DNA of 64,000 nt. Source: Pirellulaceae bacterium (GTDB lineage Bacteria; Planctomycetota; Planctomycetia; Pirellulales; Pirellulaceae). The DNA lies in NCBI GenBank assembly GCA_019636385.1, contig JAHBXT010000001.1, forward strand, positions 186,001 through 250,000, written 5' to 3'. The position numbers and the translations under genes were made by a program. Position 1 is the first letter of the stretch. Every line of letters begins with the position of its first letter. Shown one piece after another: positions 1 to 7,435 of this stretch. The notes under the pieces are model-generated. The model made no database searches. It was given only the letters and a program-made list of their open reading frames with translations, and was not told where the DNA came from.

Positions 1-2273
1 CGGTTGGGCTGCTGAATGTCTTGCACGACAGCTTGCAGCAATTCGGAATTTATCACTCGTGACTTTACCTGCTGTCGCAACCGGTCCCCTACTGACTGGC
101 CTGCGTTTGTTTCGGATTGGGACACAGCGCCTCTGACTGTGGTCGAAACCAAAGTACCATCGCGGATGACCGACGGCCCCGATCGTCCGACGATCGAACC
201 GACAGGTCGGGTTGTATCAAGTTGGCCGCTGATGGCTAACATGGCATCGCGAATCGCTTCGGCCTCCAGTCGCCGGGGTGGCATCCGCCACAGGTAGTGA
301 TTGTCTGGATCGATTTGAAAGTTCTGGCTATCAAAGCGACTGCTCATGCGGTACGTCCGTGATGTAACCATGTCGCGCACCAGCCGTTTGACACTCCAGT
401 TGTGATCCATAAACTGCACTGCCAAACAGTCCAACAGCTCAGGATGTGTTGGCGCCGCTCCGGTTGAACCAAAATCCTCGGGCGTGCGTACAAGTCCGTT
501 GCCGAACAGATGCAACCAGACGCGATTGACCATGACGCGGGCGGTAAGCGGATTGTCGCGACTGCCGATCCAGCGTGCAAGTTCCAGACGTCCAGTCGAT
601 GAGTCTGCAATCGAAACGGGTTCGACGCAGAGCACACGTGGAAATCCGCGTGGCACCTCTTGGGCTGGACGATTAAACTCGCCGCGCTCCAGCAGTCGAG
701 CGGTAACAGGCTTGGTCTCCTGCACCGCCATACACAGACTGCGGGGATTTCCATTCTCGTCGTAGCTATCCAAATGAGCTTGCAACATGCCAATCGCGGC
801 AGACAAACCTGCGACCGCCAACGCCGGAGGCGGTTGGTTGCCGTTGGTCTTGGATGGATTGCTGCCCAATCGCCGTGCACGTAAAGCCTCCTGCAACTGC
901 TGTTGCTTTTCGGCCAGTTCGGCTTGCAGTTTGTGACGCTGCTGTTTGGATATAGAACGACTGACAATCGATGATGCATCGACCGGCAGTTCAACCAGCG
1001 ACGTGGCGTTACGATTCTGTTGAGTTCGAAAGGTCCCGAAATGGGTGCTCATGCTGCGAAAGATACCAGCCAGCGCATAATAGTCGGATTGCGGAATAGG
1101 CTCGAACTTGTGATCGTGGCAACGAGCGCAGGCAACCGAGACCCCCAACATGACCCGTGTCGTCACATCAATCTGTTCGTCCACCAAATCCAGTTCGAAC
1201 TGGCGCGGATTGCGTTCGATCAGCTCTTTGGCCCCCAGAGTTAAGAAACCGGTGGCGATCAGATTGCTCGCCCATTCGTGGTCATTCTTGACGGGCAACA
1301 AGTCGCCTGCGATTTGCTCGATGACGAATTCATGGTAGGGCTTATCGGCGTTGAATGCATCAATCACGTAATCGCGATAGCGCCAGGCATGGGGAAAGGT
1401 CACGTTGACTTCGCGGCCCGACGATTCCGCATAGCGGGCTACGTCCAACCAGTGTCGTCCCCACCGCTCGCCGAACTGAGGCTGTTCCAGGAGCCAGTCG
1501 GCCGTCTGAGCGACAGCCCGATCTGGATCGCTTTGCCAATCCCGCTGAAATCGCTTGACCTGCTCAGGCGTCGGCGGCAAGCCAACGATATCGAAGCACA
1601 GTCGTCGCAATACAACCAGCGGTTCTGCATCAGGGGAGGGTTGCAACTGATGGCTGGTCAGCTTATCCAGTATCCAGCGGTCGATGTCGCTCTTGAACCA
1701 ATCGGACTCGACTTGCGGCGGGGTGAGCTGCACCGGTTTTTGGAACGACCAGAACTGGCGTCCCTGCTCGATATCGTCCTCATTGATAGCAGACCGCACC
1801 TGCAATTCTTCTTCGGCTCGCGGATCGGGCGCCCCCATTTCAATCCAGACGCGAAAATCAGCCAGTACCTTTTCCGGGAGCTTGCGCTTGGGAGGCATGG
1901 CGTAGTCGATGTGATTAATGGCGTTCCACAGCAGGCTTTCATCCACATTGCCGGGCACAATGGCCGGCCCCGAAACACCCCCGGTCAGCAGTCCTTGCGC
2001 CGTATCGAGCCACAGGCCGGCTCGCACTTGACCAACTTGATTGGAGTGACAACTGTAACACTCGCGGATCAATACAGGCCGAATCTTGGTTTCAAAAAAT
2101 TTGATCTGTTCAGTGGTGGGCGGGGAAGTTGGCGGGCCGCCTGAACCGCTGTCGGCCGCTGCGCTGTGGACTGCCATCGAGCAGAGTACGAGCGCGGCCA
2201 CTGGCAAAATGAATACGTGCAAATAACACGTTCCTTTGACTGCTGCAAATCTAGTTGTCGCCAGTTTTATCAT
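1..2273 (-). CDS. Secreted PSCyt1/DUF1549/DUF1553 protein (C-terminus beyond left edge)
   Basis: Planctomycete-type exported protein of the PSCyt1-DUF1549-DUF1553 architecture, of unknown exact role. These genes usually sit upstream of a DUF1501 gene, which here would lie beyond the left edge. The minus-strand frame is open from an ATG at 2273 to position 1. It begins with a hydrophobic signal peptide ending near HSAAAD, followed by the haem-type motif CYSCHS in the PSCyt1 context (FFETKIRPVLIRE). The DUF1549 block follows (DRWILDKL, GLPPTPEQV, ERWGRHWLDVARYA) with a second CxxCH-type motif, CARCHDHKFEPIP. Next come a charged coiled-coil-like linker rich in Gln and Glu, and the start of DUF1553 (NRVWLHLFGNGLVRTPEDFG, LEAEAIRDAMLA). 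I saw no stop or frameshift in the translated part. A long open frame on the plus strand across 1278-2144 is antisense and has no recognisable family. Confidence 0.9.
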   Translation of the reverse strand, partial: MIKLATTRFAAVKGTCYLHVFILPVAALVLCSMAVHSAAADSGSGGPPTSPPTTEQIKFFETKIRPVLIRECYSCHSNQVGQVRAGLWLDTAQGLLTGGVSGPAIVPGNVDESLLWNAINHIDYAMPPKRKLPEKVLADFRVWIEMGAPDPRAEEELQVRSAINEDDIEQGRQFWSFQKPVQLTPPQVESDWFKSDIDRWILDKLTSHQLQPSPDAEPLVVLRRLCFDIVGLPPTPEQVKRFQRDWQSDPDRAVAQTADWLLEQPQFGERWGRHWLDVARYAESSGREVNVTFPHAWRYRDYVIDAFNADKPYHEFVIEQIAGDLLPVKNDHEWASNLIATGFLTLGAKELIERNPRQFELDLVDEQIDVTTRVMLGVSVACARCHDHKFEPIPQSDYYALAGIFRSMSTHFGTFRTQQNRNATSLVELPVDASSIVSRSISKQQRHKLQAELAEKQQQLQEALRARRLGSNPSKTNGNQPPPALAVAGLSAAIGMLQAHLDSYDENGNPRSLCMAVQETKPVTARLLERGEFNRPAQEVPRGFPRVLCVEPVSIADSSTGRLELARWIGSRDNPLTARVMVNRVWLHLFGNGLVRTPEDFGSTGAAPTHPELLDCLAVQFMDHNWSVKRLVRDMVTSRTYRMSSRFDSQNFQIDPDNHYLWRMPPRRLEAEAIRDAMLAISGQLDTTRPVGSIVGRSGPSVIRDGTLVSTTVRGAVSQSETNAGQSVGDRLRQQVKSRVINSELLQAVVQDIQQPN

Positions 2274-2322
2274 TGGCCGCTCAAATGAAATGACACATTT
2301 AGTCACACACTGGTAGACACAC

Positions 2323-2357
2323 TCTGGCGAACGTAGCTACCGTCGCCAGATGGTGGG
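2323..2357. repeat. Short intergenic palindromic repeat, copy 1
   Basis: In the 232-bp gap between two minus-strand genes. TCTGGCGA (2323-2330) and TCGCCAGA (2343-2350) form a perfect 8-bp stem around a 12-nt loop. Related sequence (GTAGCTACC-TCGCCAGA) recurs at 36843-36903 and, in part, at 42206-42222, always between genes, so it looks like a dispersed REP-like repeat. Function unknown. Confidence 0.5.
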
Positions 2358-2505
2358 TCCGGTGGATCATCTCGTCAAACCACTACGCACTGGGGAGCGT
2401 CGCTATCTGATGCAGCAGCAGCCACCCTCTGGCGAGGTTGGCTGCTGAATGCAGTTATCTATCAGTTTAGCTACCTCGGCACAACCGATTCAACATCGAA
2501 CGCTG

Positions 2506-3270
2506 TTAAACTTCAGCATCTGAATCGGCCTTGGGTCGCTTGGGCTTTTTGGGACCGGGTGGAGCGTCATCCGAACGCCTGTCGCGTGGCTTGTCGGCGT
2601 TTTCAGGGTCGCGAGGCGGACGGAATTCTTTCAACTCCTTCTTGTCGATCTGCCCATCATTATTCTTGTCCAACGCGCGAAGTCGTTCTTGGAGTGGTCC
2701 TGGCAGATCGTCGATGGCCACCTTTCCGTCACCATCTTCATCCCAGCGATCGAACATTTGCATAATGCGCTCGGGCCGAGGACCACGATCTTCACCATCA
2801 GGGCCTCTGCCAGGAGGACCATCCGGACGCGGGCCGCGCGGAGGACCTGCCGGTGGGCCTGGGGGTGGGCCTGGGCGACGCCCCGGTCCGAATCCCTCTG
2901 GACGCCCAGGCCGATCACCATCGGGACGGAAGCCATCGGGCGGCCCAAATTGGCCACCAGGGCCACGCCGCGGTCCATCACCGCCCATACCCGGCCCACC
3001 ACGGCCCACTAAAGCACGGAACAACTCCATGCCTTCAGCCAGCTCGTGTTTATCGATATTTGAATCCTTGTTCGTGTCGGCTCGCGTAATTCGCTGACGC
3101 ACGAGCGCAAAAATCTCCTGTTCATCCAAAACACCATCTCCGTTGGTGTCCAGCCGCTCGAAAATCGCGTCGAGCATTTCAGGAGGAGGGCCTGGCGGCT
3201 GCGCAACCGCAGCCGTTGCAGACAACCCGAGAGCCGCTGCGGAAACTCCAAGAATTAGCATTTTTCTCAT
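2506..3270 (-). CDS. Secreted EF-hand calcium-binding protein with Pro/Gly-rich middle
   Basis: 254-residue exported protein, probably calcium binding. Residues 1-24 are a signal peptide (cleavage near AVAQ). Four EF-hand loops are visible: DTNGDGVLDEQE at residues 41-52, DTNKDSNIDKHE at 64-75, DEDGDGKVAIDD at about 177-188 and DKNNDGQIDKKE at 201-212. The two pairs are separated by a low-complexity Pro/Gly/Arg/Asp stretch at about 91-165, and the tail is charged. This 'EF-hand pair, PG-rich linker, EF-hand pair' layout is common among planctomycete secreted proteins. The linker's GC-rich, repetitive DNA gives long open frames on the opposite strand (2531-3097) that are not genes. The ATG is followed directly by a canonical signal peptide, which supports the start. 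Ligand and role are inferred from motifs only. Confidence 0.88.
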   Translation of the reverse strand: MRKMLILGVSAAALGLSATAAVAQPPGPPPEMLDAIFERLDTNGDGVLDEQEIFALVRQRITRADTNKDSNIDKHELAEGMELFRALVGRGGPGMGGDGPRRGPGGQFGPPDGFRPDGDRPGRPEGFGPGRRPGPPPGPPAGPPRGPRPDGPPGRGPDGEDRGPRPERIMQMFDRWDEDGDGKVAIDDLPGPLQERLRALDKNNDGQIDKKELKEFRPPRDPENADKPRDRRSDDAPPGPKKPKRPKADSDAEV

Positions 3271-3623
3271 GACACACCTGTAAAATAGTGATCTGTGCTG
3301 AGTTACCCTTAACAGTATGGGCGTCGTGTTCGCCTAAGTATGTACACGCAAAACGAATCCAGCTCAGGACAGGTCGCCCAGGAAATTCCTGGCGATTCTT
3401 TCCAATCACGTTCCCCTGATCCTCAGACCTCGACCAGATGTGGTGGCGACATGGGACAATACCGAGGTGGCTCGGCGATGGCTGATGCTGTGTCCCTTGG
3501 AAAAGTATTAAGACGGGAGGATACCTGCATTCTCGCCTATGGCGGACTTTCCAAACGCTGGCAGCCTGTAATTGAAGCCACTGCTGACGCTTGACGCCCT
3601 GCCAATCCCGCCCGGCGAAGCTA
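3271..3623. other. Intergenic region with no supported gene
   Basis: 353 bp upstream of the EF-hand gene, presumably holding its minus-strand promoter. A plus-strand frame at 3340-3594 (84 codons) has no recognisable domain, signal peptide or ribosome binding site, and overlaps a minus-strand frame of similar quality. I see no repeat or RNA gene here. Confidence 0.5.
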
Positions 3624-4154
3624 CTATTTACTATCGACCTTGACGTTTATCTTAATGGTTTCGATGCATTTTCTCAGGATGCTTTCGACTTCTGGAAACT
3701 CCTCGACAGTTGAATTGAAGTTAAAGATCAGCATTCCTCCTCGGTAGTGTGTCGTCAGCATGATGTTGTGAATATTCGTGTCGGCAGCGCGGGACACCAT
3801 TTCCAGATAGATCCACTTCTGACCCTGCAGTTCAATGATTTTGCGTCCCTTCCACTCAATCCCTGGGACGATGCGATCAAACAATGTCTTGAACTCGTTG
3901 AGCCCTCGGTCCAGATCATCATGTAACGGGTTATTCTTGACATCAAAAGCAATGGTCGTGGAACGGCTAGCATTGCCAATCACATACGAAGGGGCTCGGT
4001 TCGAAGGAAACTTGAATTCTATCTCCTCTTTCGTAAGCGGCGTGTAGCTCTTGGGCGCATAAAACCGAACGCCCAATTCCGGGATACCGAAGGTCTCGCC
4101 TCTGGCTATCGTTGGAGACATCAAGATTGTCATGGTTAAAAGGAAAGCTCTCAT
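3624..4154 (-). CDS. Small secreted protein, DcrB/PsbP-like in appearance
   Basis: 176-residue exported protein of unknown function. The start at 4154 (MRAFLLTM) is chosen over an in-frame ATG at 4196 because AAGGAG lies 10 nt upstream (4165-4170) and the signal peptide (about residues 1-20, ending ARGE) begins exactly there. The mature part is a small alpha/beta domain with GVRFYAPKSYTPL near its start, GQKWIYLEM in the middle and a final helix (SILRKCIETIKI). This layout resembles the DcrB/PsbP-like fold seen in small bacterial lipoproteins, but that is a resemblance in pattern only, and there is no lipobox cysteine. It is followed downstream by unrelated genes and lies next to the accessory island that starts at 4255. 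Confidence 0.7.
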   Translation of the reverse strand: MRAFLLTMTILMSPTIARGETFGIPELGVRFYAPKSYTPLTKEEIEFKFPSNRAPSYVIGNASRSTTIAFDVKNNPLHDDLDRGLNEFKTLFDRIVPGIEWKGRKIIELQGQKWIYLEMVSRAADTNIHNIMLTTHYRGGMLIFNFNSTVEEFPEVESILRKCIETIKINVKVDSK

Positions 4155-4254
4155 ATGCCCGGCGCTCCTTGGAAAGGTTACTTGCAGTTGATGCATTATG
4201 TTTCGAGTCGCGGCTGCTGCAAGCTATTGGGAGCTCGTCGATGTCCTAATCCTC

Positions 4255-4327
4255 AATTATTCCCTGGGCAATTATTCCCTGGGGACACAGCACAATGGAA
4301 TTATTCCCTGGGGACACAGCACAATGG
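4255..4327. repeat. 29-bp tandem repeat (2.5 units) at the island's left border
   Basis: Two identical 29-bp units (4270-4298 and 4299-4327), each starting AATTATTCCCT and ending GGGGACACAGCACAATGG, are preceded by a 15-bp partial unit (4255-4269). The last unit runs into the conserved sequence of the transposase-associated repeat, copy 1. The core CCTGGGGACACAGCA is the boundary motif found elsewhere in the island. Confidence 0.8.
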
Positions 4328-4917
4328 CGGGCGGGTAGCGAATTCCTAAAAAGTTGGCAATGCCGGTCAAAGAATTCCAGGGCAAGTTCGTCTAACATGG
4401 TATCAAACGCCATTCGGCCAGCATTGGTCACCGGCCCCCAACTGAACTGCGGCAGGTGCACCTTCCGGAGACGTATCGCTATGGCTCGAATGACCCGCGA
4501 AGAACAGTTCTCGCCCGATGAAATTGCTATCGTGCATATTGTCAACCGCGCAGTCCGTCGGTGCTTTTGGACGAGCGGACCGATGCGATGCAGACGTTGC
4601 CCAGCCAGACAGGGCTGCGCTGTAGTGATCGTGGCTTTTTGAACCTGACGACTGTCGAATATATCCAACTGCTGGACTGGACGGCGCGACAAGTTGTTGC
4701 GGGCAAACGCGGTAGCACGCCTGAATTGGCTCCGCCGATATTTGAACGACTGAAGCTTGGCATGTCACCGGACACGTTTGGCGAGCTGGTCGGCAGTTTC
4801 GGCAAACTGTTTAAGCTTGTAGCCGGCAAGCCCAGCGTCGTGGATGCTCACCGCAGTCAGCGCCGACGCAAACGCTTTAGGATGGATTCTGCCGCGCGGC
4901 GCCTGTTAGAAGTCTAA
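4310..4917 (+). pseudogene. RAYT-like (IS200-type) transposase, internally deleted and frameshifted (repeat copy 1)
   Basis: Remnant of a planctomycete REP-associated tyrosine transposase-like gene. About 170 bp of conserved upstream DNA (from 4310) precede an ATG at 4481 encoding the typical N-terminus MARMTREEQFSPDEIAIVHI, followed by VNRAVRRC. The frame then jumps (after about 4563, from frame 2 to frame 1) straight into the family's C-terminal region: LDERTDAMQ, LRCSDRGFL, TTVEYIQLLDWTARQVVAGK, then a basic tail ending at 4917. The whole catalytic middle, including the His-hydrophobic-His and Tyr motifs, is missing, so it cannot encode an active enzyme. The same 5' segment recurs inverted at 7177-7385 and in direct orientation at 10774-11135. 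The family assignment comes from remembered N- and C-terminal signatures. Confidence 0.65.
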
Positions 4918-5330
4918 CGCGAATTCTTGCGGCTGTCGCGGAACTGGCAAACTGCCCCGCAATTCAGAGCCGGCAATACACTGCCTGCAGGGCTGTAATG
5001 CGAGGCATCGTAATGATGTTGACTCTGCCTCACGTCAACTGACGGGTTCCCCAGCTGAATTTCAATTTCAGGAAGCCTTACTTGGGCAATCTTGTGTTGC
5101 ACTGAAGCAGCAACGACCAAACTAAACGATTATCTATCGGGCCGTTCGCCCTTATACCCCAAACACTCAAAATCACTCTGGCAATCAACCTGTCCCCCGA
5201 CAGATTGCTGTGTCCCCAGGTGGTGGTGTGATTGGAGTGTTTTTCGACGGACTCGACAATAAAATCCAAATTCTCTTCACTCATCGCGGCAGCACTCCAA
5301 TCATTACAGCAATAAATGGTGGGTGGCACC

Positions 5331-5385
5331 ATCCAATCCCATCCAATCCCATCCAATCACACTATCCAATCCTATCCAATTCATC
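5331..5385. repeat. Degenerate 10-bp tandem repeat (ATCCAATCCC)
   Basis: ATCCAATCCC occurs twice perfectly, then ATCCAATCAC, then further spaced ATCCAAT units up to about 5385. It begins inside the 3' half of a GGTGGCACCATCCAATC repeat, so it may have grown by slippage from that repeat's end. Confidence 0.75.
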
Positions 5386-5619
5386 CACTGCCTCCCGATT
5401 CCATACCGCCAACCATGGCGTCCGCCTTTGTCTTGGCGGCGGCATCCATGACCGCCCTGTCGCTGCGCTCTCTGCTGTTCAACCCGAACTTGACAGCGTT
5501 AAGGGCCAATCCACTTCCAACCGGGAACGTCGGCAGCGTCCCCTCAGTGGGGCGGGCGAATGAGCGTTGACTTCATTGGAACATCTCTCGCGCCCGCCTA
5601 CGCATCCTTCGAAAACCTT

Positions 5620-5640
5620 CCGATGGCATCGTGCCATCGG
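5620..5640 (-). terminator. Perfect 9-bp hairpin after the toxin/immunity genes
   Basis: CCGATGGCA and TGCCATCGG pair around a 3-nt loop immediately downstream of the minus-strand gene ending at 5644. There is only a weak T-rich tail on the minus strand, so this could be a terminator or an mRNA 3'-end stem. Confidence 0.5.
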
Positions 5641-5643
5641 CCT

Positions 5644-5910
5644 TCAGTTTCCAGCTTGATCAAGCTTGTCAAGCAACTTCCAAACCGGTAACCGAAAGTC
5701 ACTCTCGGTCATGCGGTATCCATACGTATCTAGGCATCGTATGACGAACTCCGAATCAACACCCGCGAAGATGTCGTACGTACAAGCTTCATCCGCCACC
5801 AAGTACGGTCGGTCCTCTTCATCGAACATTCGTTCGAGAAACAACTTCAACGCATCTTTCCGTTTCGCAAGCTCGCTAGATTTGCCCAAATCGTAGTTGT
5901 CGTTACTCAT
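5644..5910 (-). CDS. Small acidic protein, probable immunity or accessory protein of the toxin locus
   Basis: 88 residues when started at ATG 5910 (MSNDNYDLGKSSELAK). An in-frame start at 5955 is possible but adds unlikely residues. I do not recognise a family. The protein is acidic and single-domain, with FLERMFDEEDRPYLVADEA and a C-terminal stretch (RLPVWKLLDKLDQ). It is third in the minus-strand run toxin C-terminus (6344-7138), immunity-like protein (6007-6342), then this gene. Small acidic genes directly downstream of a toxin tip are often immunity proteins, sometimes several in a row. That is inference from position and charge only. Confidence 0.55.
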   Translation of the reverse strand: MSNDNYDLGKSSELAKRKDALKLFLERMFDEEDRPYLVADEACTYDIFAGVDSEFVIRCLDTYGYRMTESDFRLPVWKLLDKLDQAGN

Positions 5911-6006
5911 GGCAATGGTACGAATCCTCCATTGCAATGAGGTTGAGAATGTCACAGAGGATGGGTGGCACCATCTAATCGTTCTCTATCTGCGGCTACA
6001 AACAAC

Positions 6007-6342
6007 TTACCCAGTCTTCTGTCGGCGCCACTCCGCCGTAAGTCTTGGCGCGTCAATTCCTCGAAATGCGATCTCTAAATCCTGCTGCGTTTCCAAATTT
6101 TCAACAAACGATACAGCAATCAGCTCTTCAATCTCTTTACCGTGCCTATCAAACGCATTTTCCAACGCTGCGACGACAATTGGGCGAGATGGTCCGTCAA
6201 TCAAGACGTATCTAGTAACTTCGCCCATAAAGACATGCGGCAATAGGCCGTCATTGTCGGAGACGTGTTCAGTCATGATCGCCCGTATGTCCGGAATCTG
6301 CTCTGCGAGATTCTGACAAAATTCAATTGTCGTCAAAGCCAT
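6007..6342 (-). CDS. Probable immunity protein (DUF7674-like)
   Basis: 111-residue acidic protein starting MALTTIEFCQ. AGGAAAC lies 5 nt upstream of the ATG, inside the last codons of the toxin gene. Only one base separates the toxin's TGA (6346-6344) from this ATG, so the two are probably translationally coupled. The pattern (F..L....P....I...H..DN.GLLPHVFMGEVTRYV, then a hydrophobic stretch and ENAF...G.EIEELIAVSFVENL) resembles the DUF7674 group often found beside polymorphic toxins. It would neutralise the product of the gene just upstream. The family name comes from memory of the sequence pattern; the coupling is seen directly. Confidence 0.6.
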   Translation of the reverse strand: MALTTIEFCQNLAEQIPDIRAIMTEHVSDNDGLLPHVFMGEVTRYVLIDGPSRPIVVAALENAFDRHGKEIEELIAVSFVENLETQQDLEIAFRGIDAPRLTAEWRRQKTG

Positions 6343-6343
6343 A

Positions 6344-7138
6344 TCAGTTTCCTGCTAGTGCAGCTTTCAGGTCATCCAAAATGCTCTGAGCCACCAGTCG
6401 ATCACGCGAGGACGCATTTGGATTCTTCTTCATCCAGTTCGTCAACGCATTGATGTATTCCACTGCCTCTTGGGAATAGAATACACCGTGCGCCGGCAGC
6501 CCAGTTCTTAACTCGTTTCGAACAGCATCTGCTGTTGAGCCAGTGCCGATTGGATTCTGGCCTTTGGCACCTTTGTACAAGTCGCTAACCAGATTAGTGA
6601 GCTTTGCGTCAGTAACCGTGGGCACGACCGCAGTTGTCACTTTATTCAACTTACTTAACGCCGCAGCGGCGGCCACCCCGGCGCCACCACCGGCGGCCAT
6701 TTTGGCAAGTTTGGCTGCGTCTCCTAATCCGGGTATAGAGGCAAGCAGGTTGATTAAGGCTTCCTGATAATTACCCCGACCCAACGTGATGCCCGCGTTG
6801 GCTAGGTCGAATATTATGCCAAGGCCAGGGGCAAAGCCGCCAACATCCAGCGCAAACTGCACGCCATCGAGCACCAGCGTCCACCAGCTACTGGCCTCTG
6901 GTTCTTCCTCGGACTGGGTTACCGTAGTGGGTAAGACAATCTCATACTCGGTCCTGGCATCGGGTCCATAGGTGCCCGAAACGAATACCAGAAACTCCGG
7001 TGTGCTTAGCTCCAAAGACGGCAGACCACGTTGGTACGACCCGCTGACATTGACGTGCGGATCACCGAATACTGCGAAACTCTGGCTGGGTAGCTGGTCT
7101 GATGAGATATTAGCGGTGTACGTGTTCCCAGCACTGTA
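6344..7138 (-). pseudogene. C-terminal part of a polymorphic toxin, 5' truncated
   Basis: Open from 7138 (just after an in-frame stop at 7141-7139) to 6344. There is no good start before a TTG at 7015, and the frame already reads as a beta-domain end (NTYTANISSDQLPSQSFAVF) upstream of that, so the N-terminal secretion and repeat region is missing. Next is an acidic linker (TQSEEEPEASSWW), then a hydrophobic pre-toxin segment (FALDVGGFAPGLGIIFDLAN, then a Gly/Ala-rich run) typical of the region before toxin tips. Last is a tip of about 85 residues (GTGSTADAVRNEL, AHGVFYSQEAVEYINALTNW, DRLVAQSILDDLKAAL). I cannot name the tip's activity with confidence. The break coincides with a short repeat (7145-7168) and repeat copy 2. 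A TTG-started product of 223 residues could still be made, but it would lack an export region. Confidence 0.6.
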
Positions 7139-7144
7139 TCAACA

Positions 7145-7168
7145 GATGGTGGATGGCCCCATCCAATC
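7145..7168. repeat. Short island repeat (GGTGG-CACCATCCAATC type)
   Basis: ATGGTGGATGGCCCCATCCAATC here is closely related to 5316-5338 and 5961-5980 (ATGGGTGGCACCATCTAATC). All three lie at gene ends or breaks inside the island. This copy separates the truncated toxin from repeat copy 2. Confidence 0.6.
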
Positions 7169-7176
7169 ATTTGCAA

Positions 7177-7385
7177 TCGGGCGAGAACTGTTCTTCGCGG
7201 GCCATTCGAGCCATGGCGGTACGTCTCCTGAAGGTACGCCTGCCGCAGTTCAGCTTCGGTCCAGTGACCAATGCTGGCCGAACTGCGCTTGATGCCTTAT
7301 TAGACGAACCTGCTCTTGAATTCTTTGATCGGCATTCACAACTTTTTAGGAGTTCCCTACCCGCCCCCCATTCTGCTGTATCCCC
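7177..7385 (-). pseudogene. RAYT-like transposase 5' fragment (repeat copy 2, inverted)
   Basis: On the minus strand this starts with a GGGGATACAGCA-type boundary (7374-7385 region). It carries the same upstream block as copies 1 and 3 (GGCGGGTAG, CCTAAAAAGTTG, CATTGGTCAC) and then an ATG encoding MARMAREEQFSPD before it is cut off at about 7177. Only about 13 codons of the transposase remain. It separates the truncated toxin gene from the phosphoesterase gene. Confidence 0.65.
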
Positions 7386-7435
7386 AGAAGGCCCAGAAGG
7401 CCTGTCCCACCAGAAGGCAACGACATTAGTTCCAG

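Larger units (their letters stand above)
4918..5643. other. Gene-poor stretch of the island with short repeats
   Basis: No coding region with recognisable features. It contains a 22-bp sequence at 5199-5220 (including TGCTGTGTCCCCAGG, the reverse complement of the boundary motif) that is identical to 9059-9080. It also contains a copy of the GGTGGGTGGCACCATCCAATC repeat (5318-5338), a short tandem repeat of about 10 bp at 5331-5385, and a perfect hairpin at 5620-5640. Open frames through the tandem repeat give low-complexity Ser/Pro/Ile translations and are rejected. Confidence 0.6.

Noticed and set aside
1278..2144. 288-codon open frame on the plus strand
   Set aside because: It is antisense to the clearly recognisable DUF1549 part of the secreted cytochrome-like protein and shows no domain or start signals.
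2531..3097. 188-codon open frame on the plus strand, Ser/Gly/Pro-rich
   Set aside because: Shadow of the low-complexity Pro/Gly-coding region of the EF-hand gene.
3340..3594. 84-codon plus-strand frame upstream of the EF-hand gene
   Set aside because: No ribosome site, domain or conservation signal; overlaps an equally long frame on the other strand.
4255..4327. 29-bp repeats considered as CRISPR repeats
   Set aside because: Units are directly adjacent with no spacers and no cas genes nearby.
5331..5385. Tandem ATCCAATCCC units considered as a CRISPR array
   Set aside because: Units are 10 bp without spacers of constant length; a slippage-type tandem repeat.
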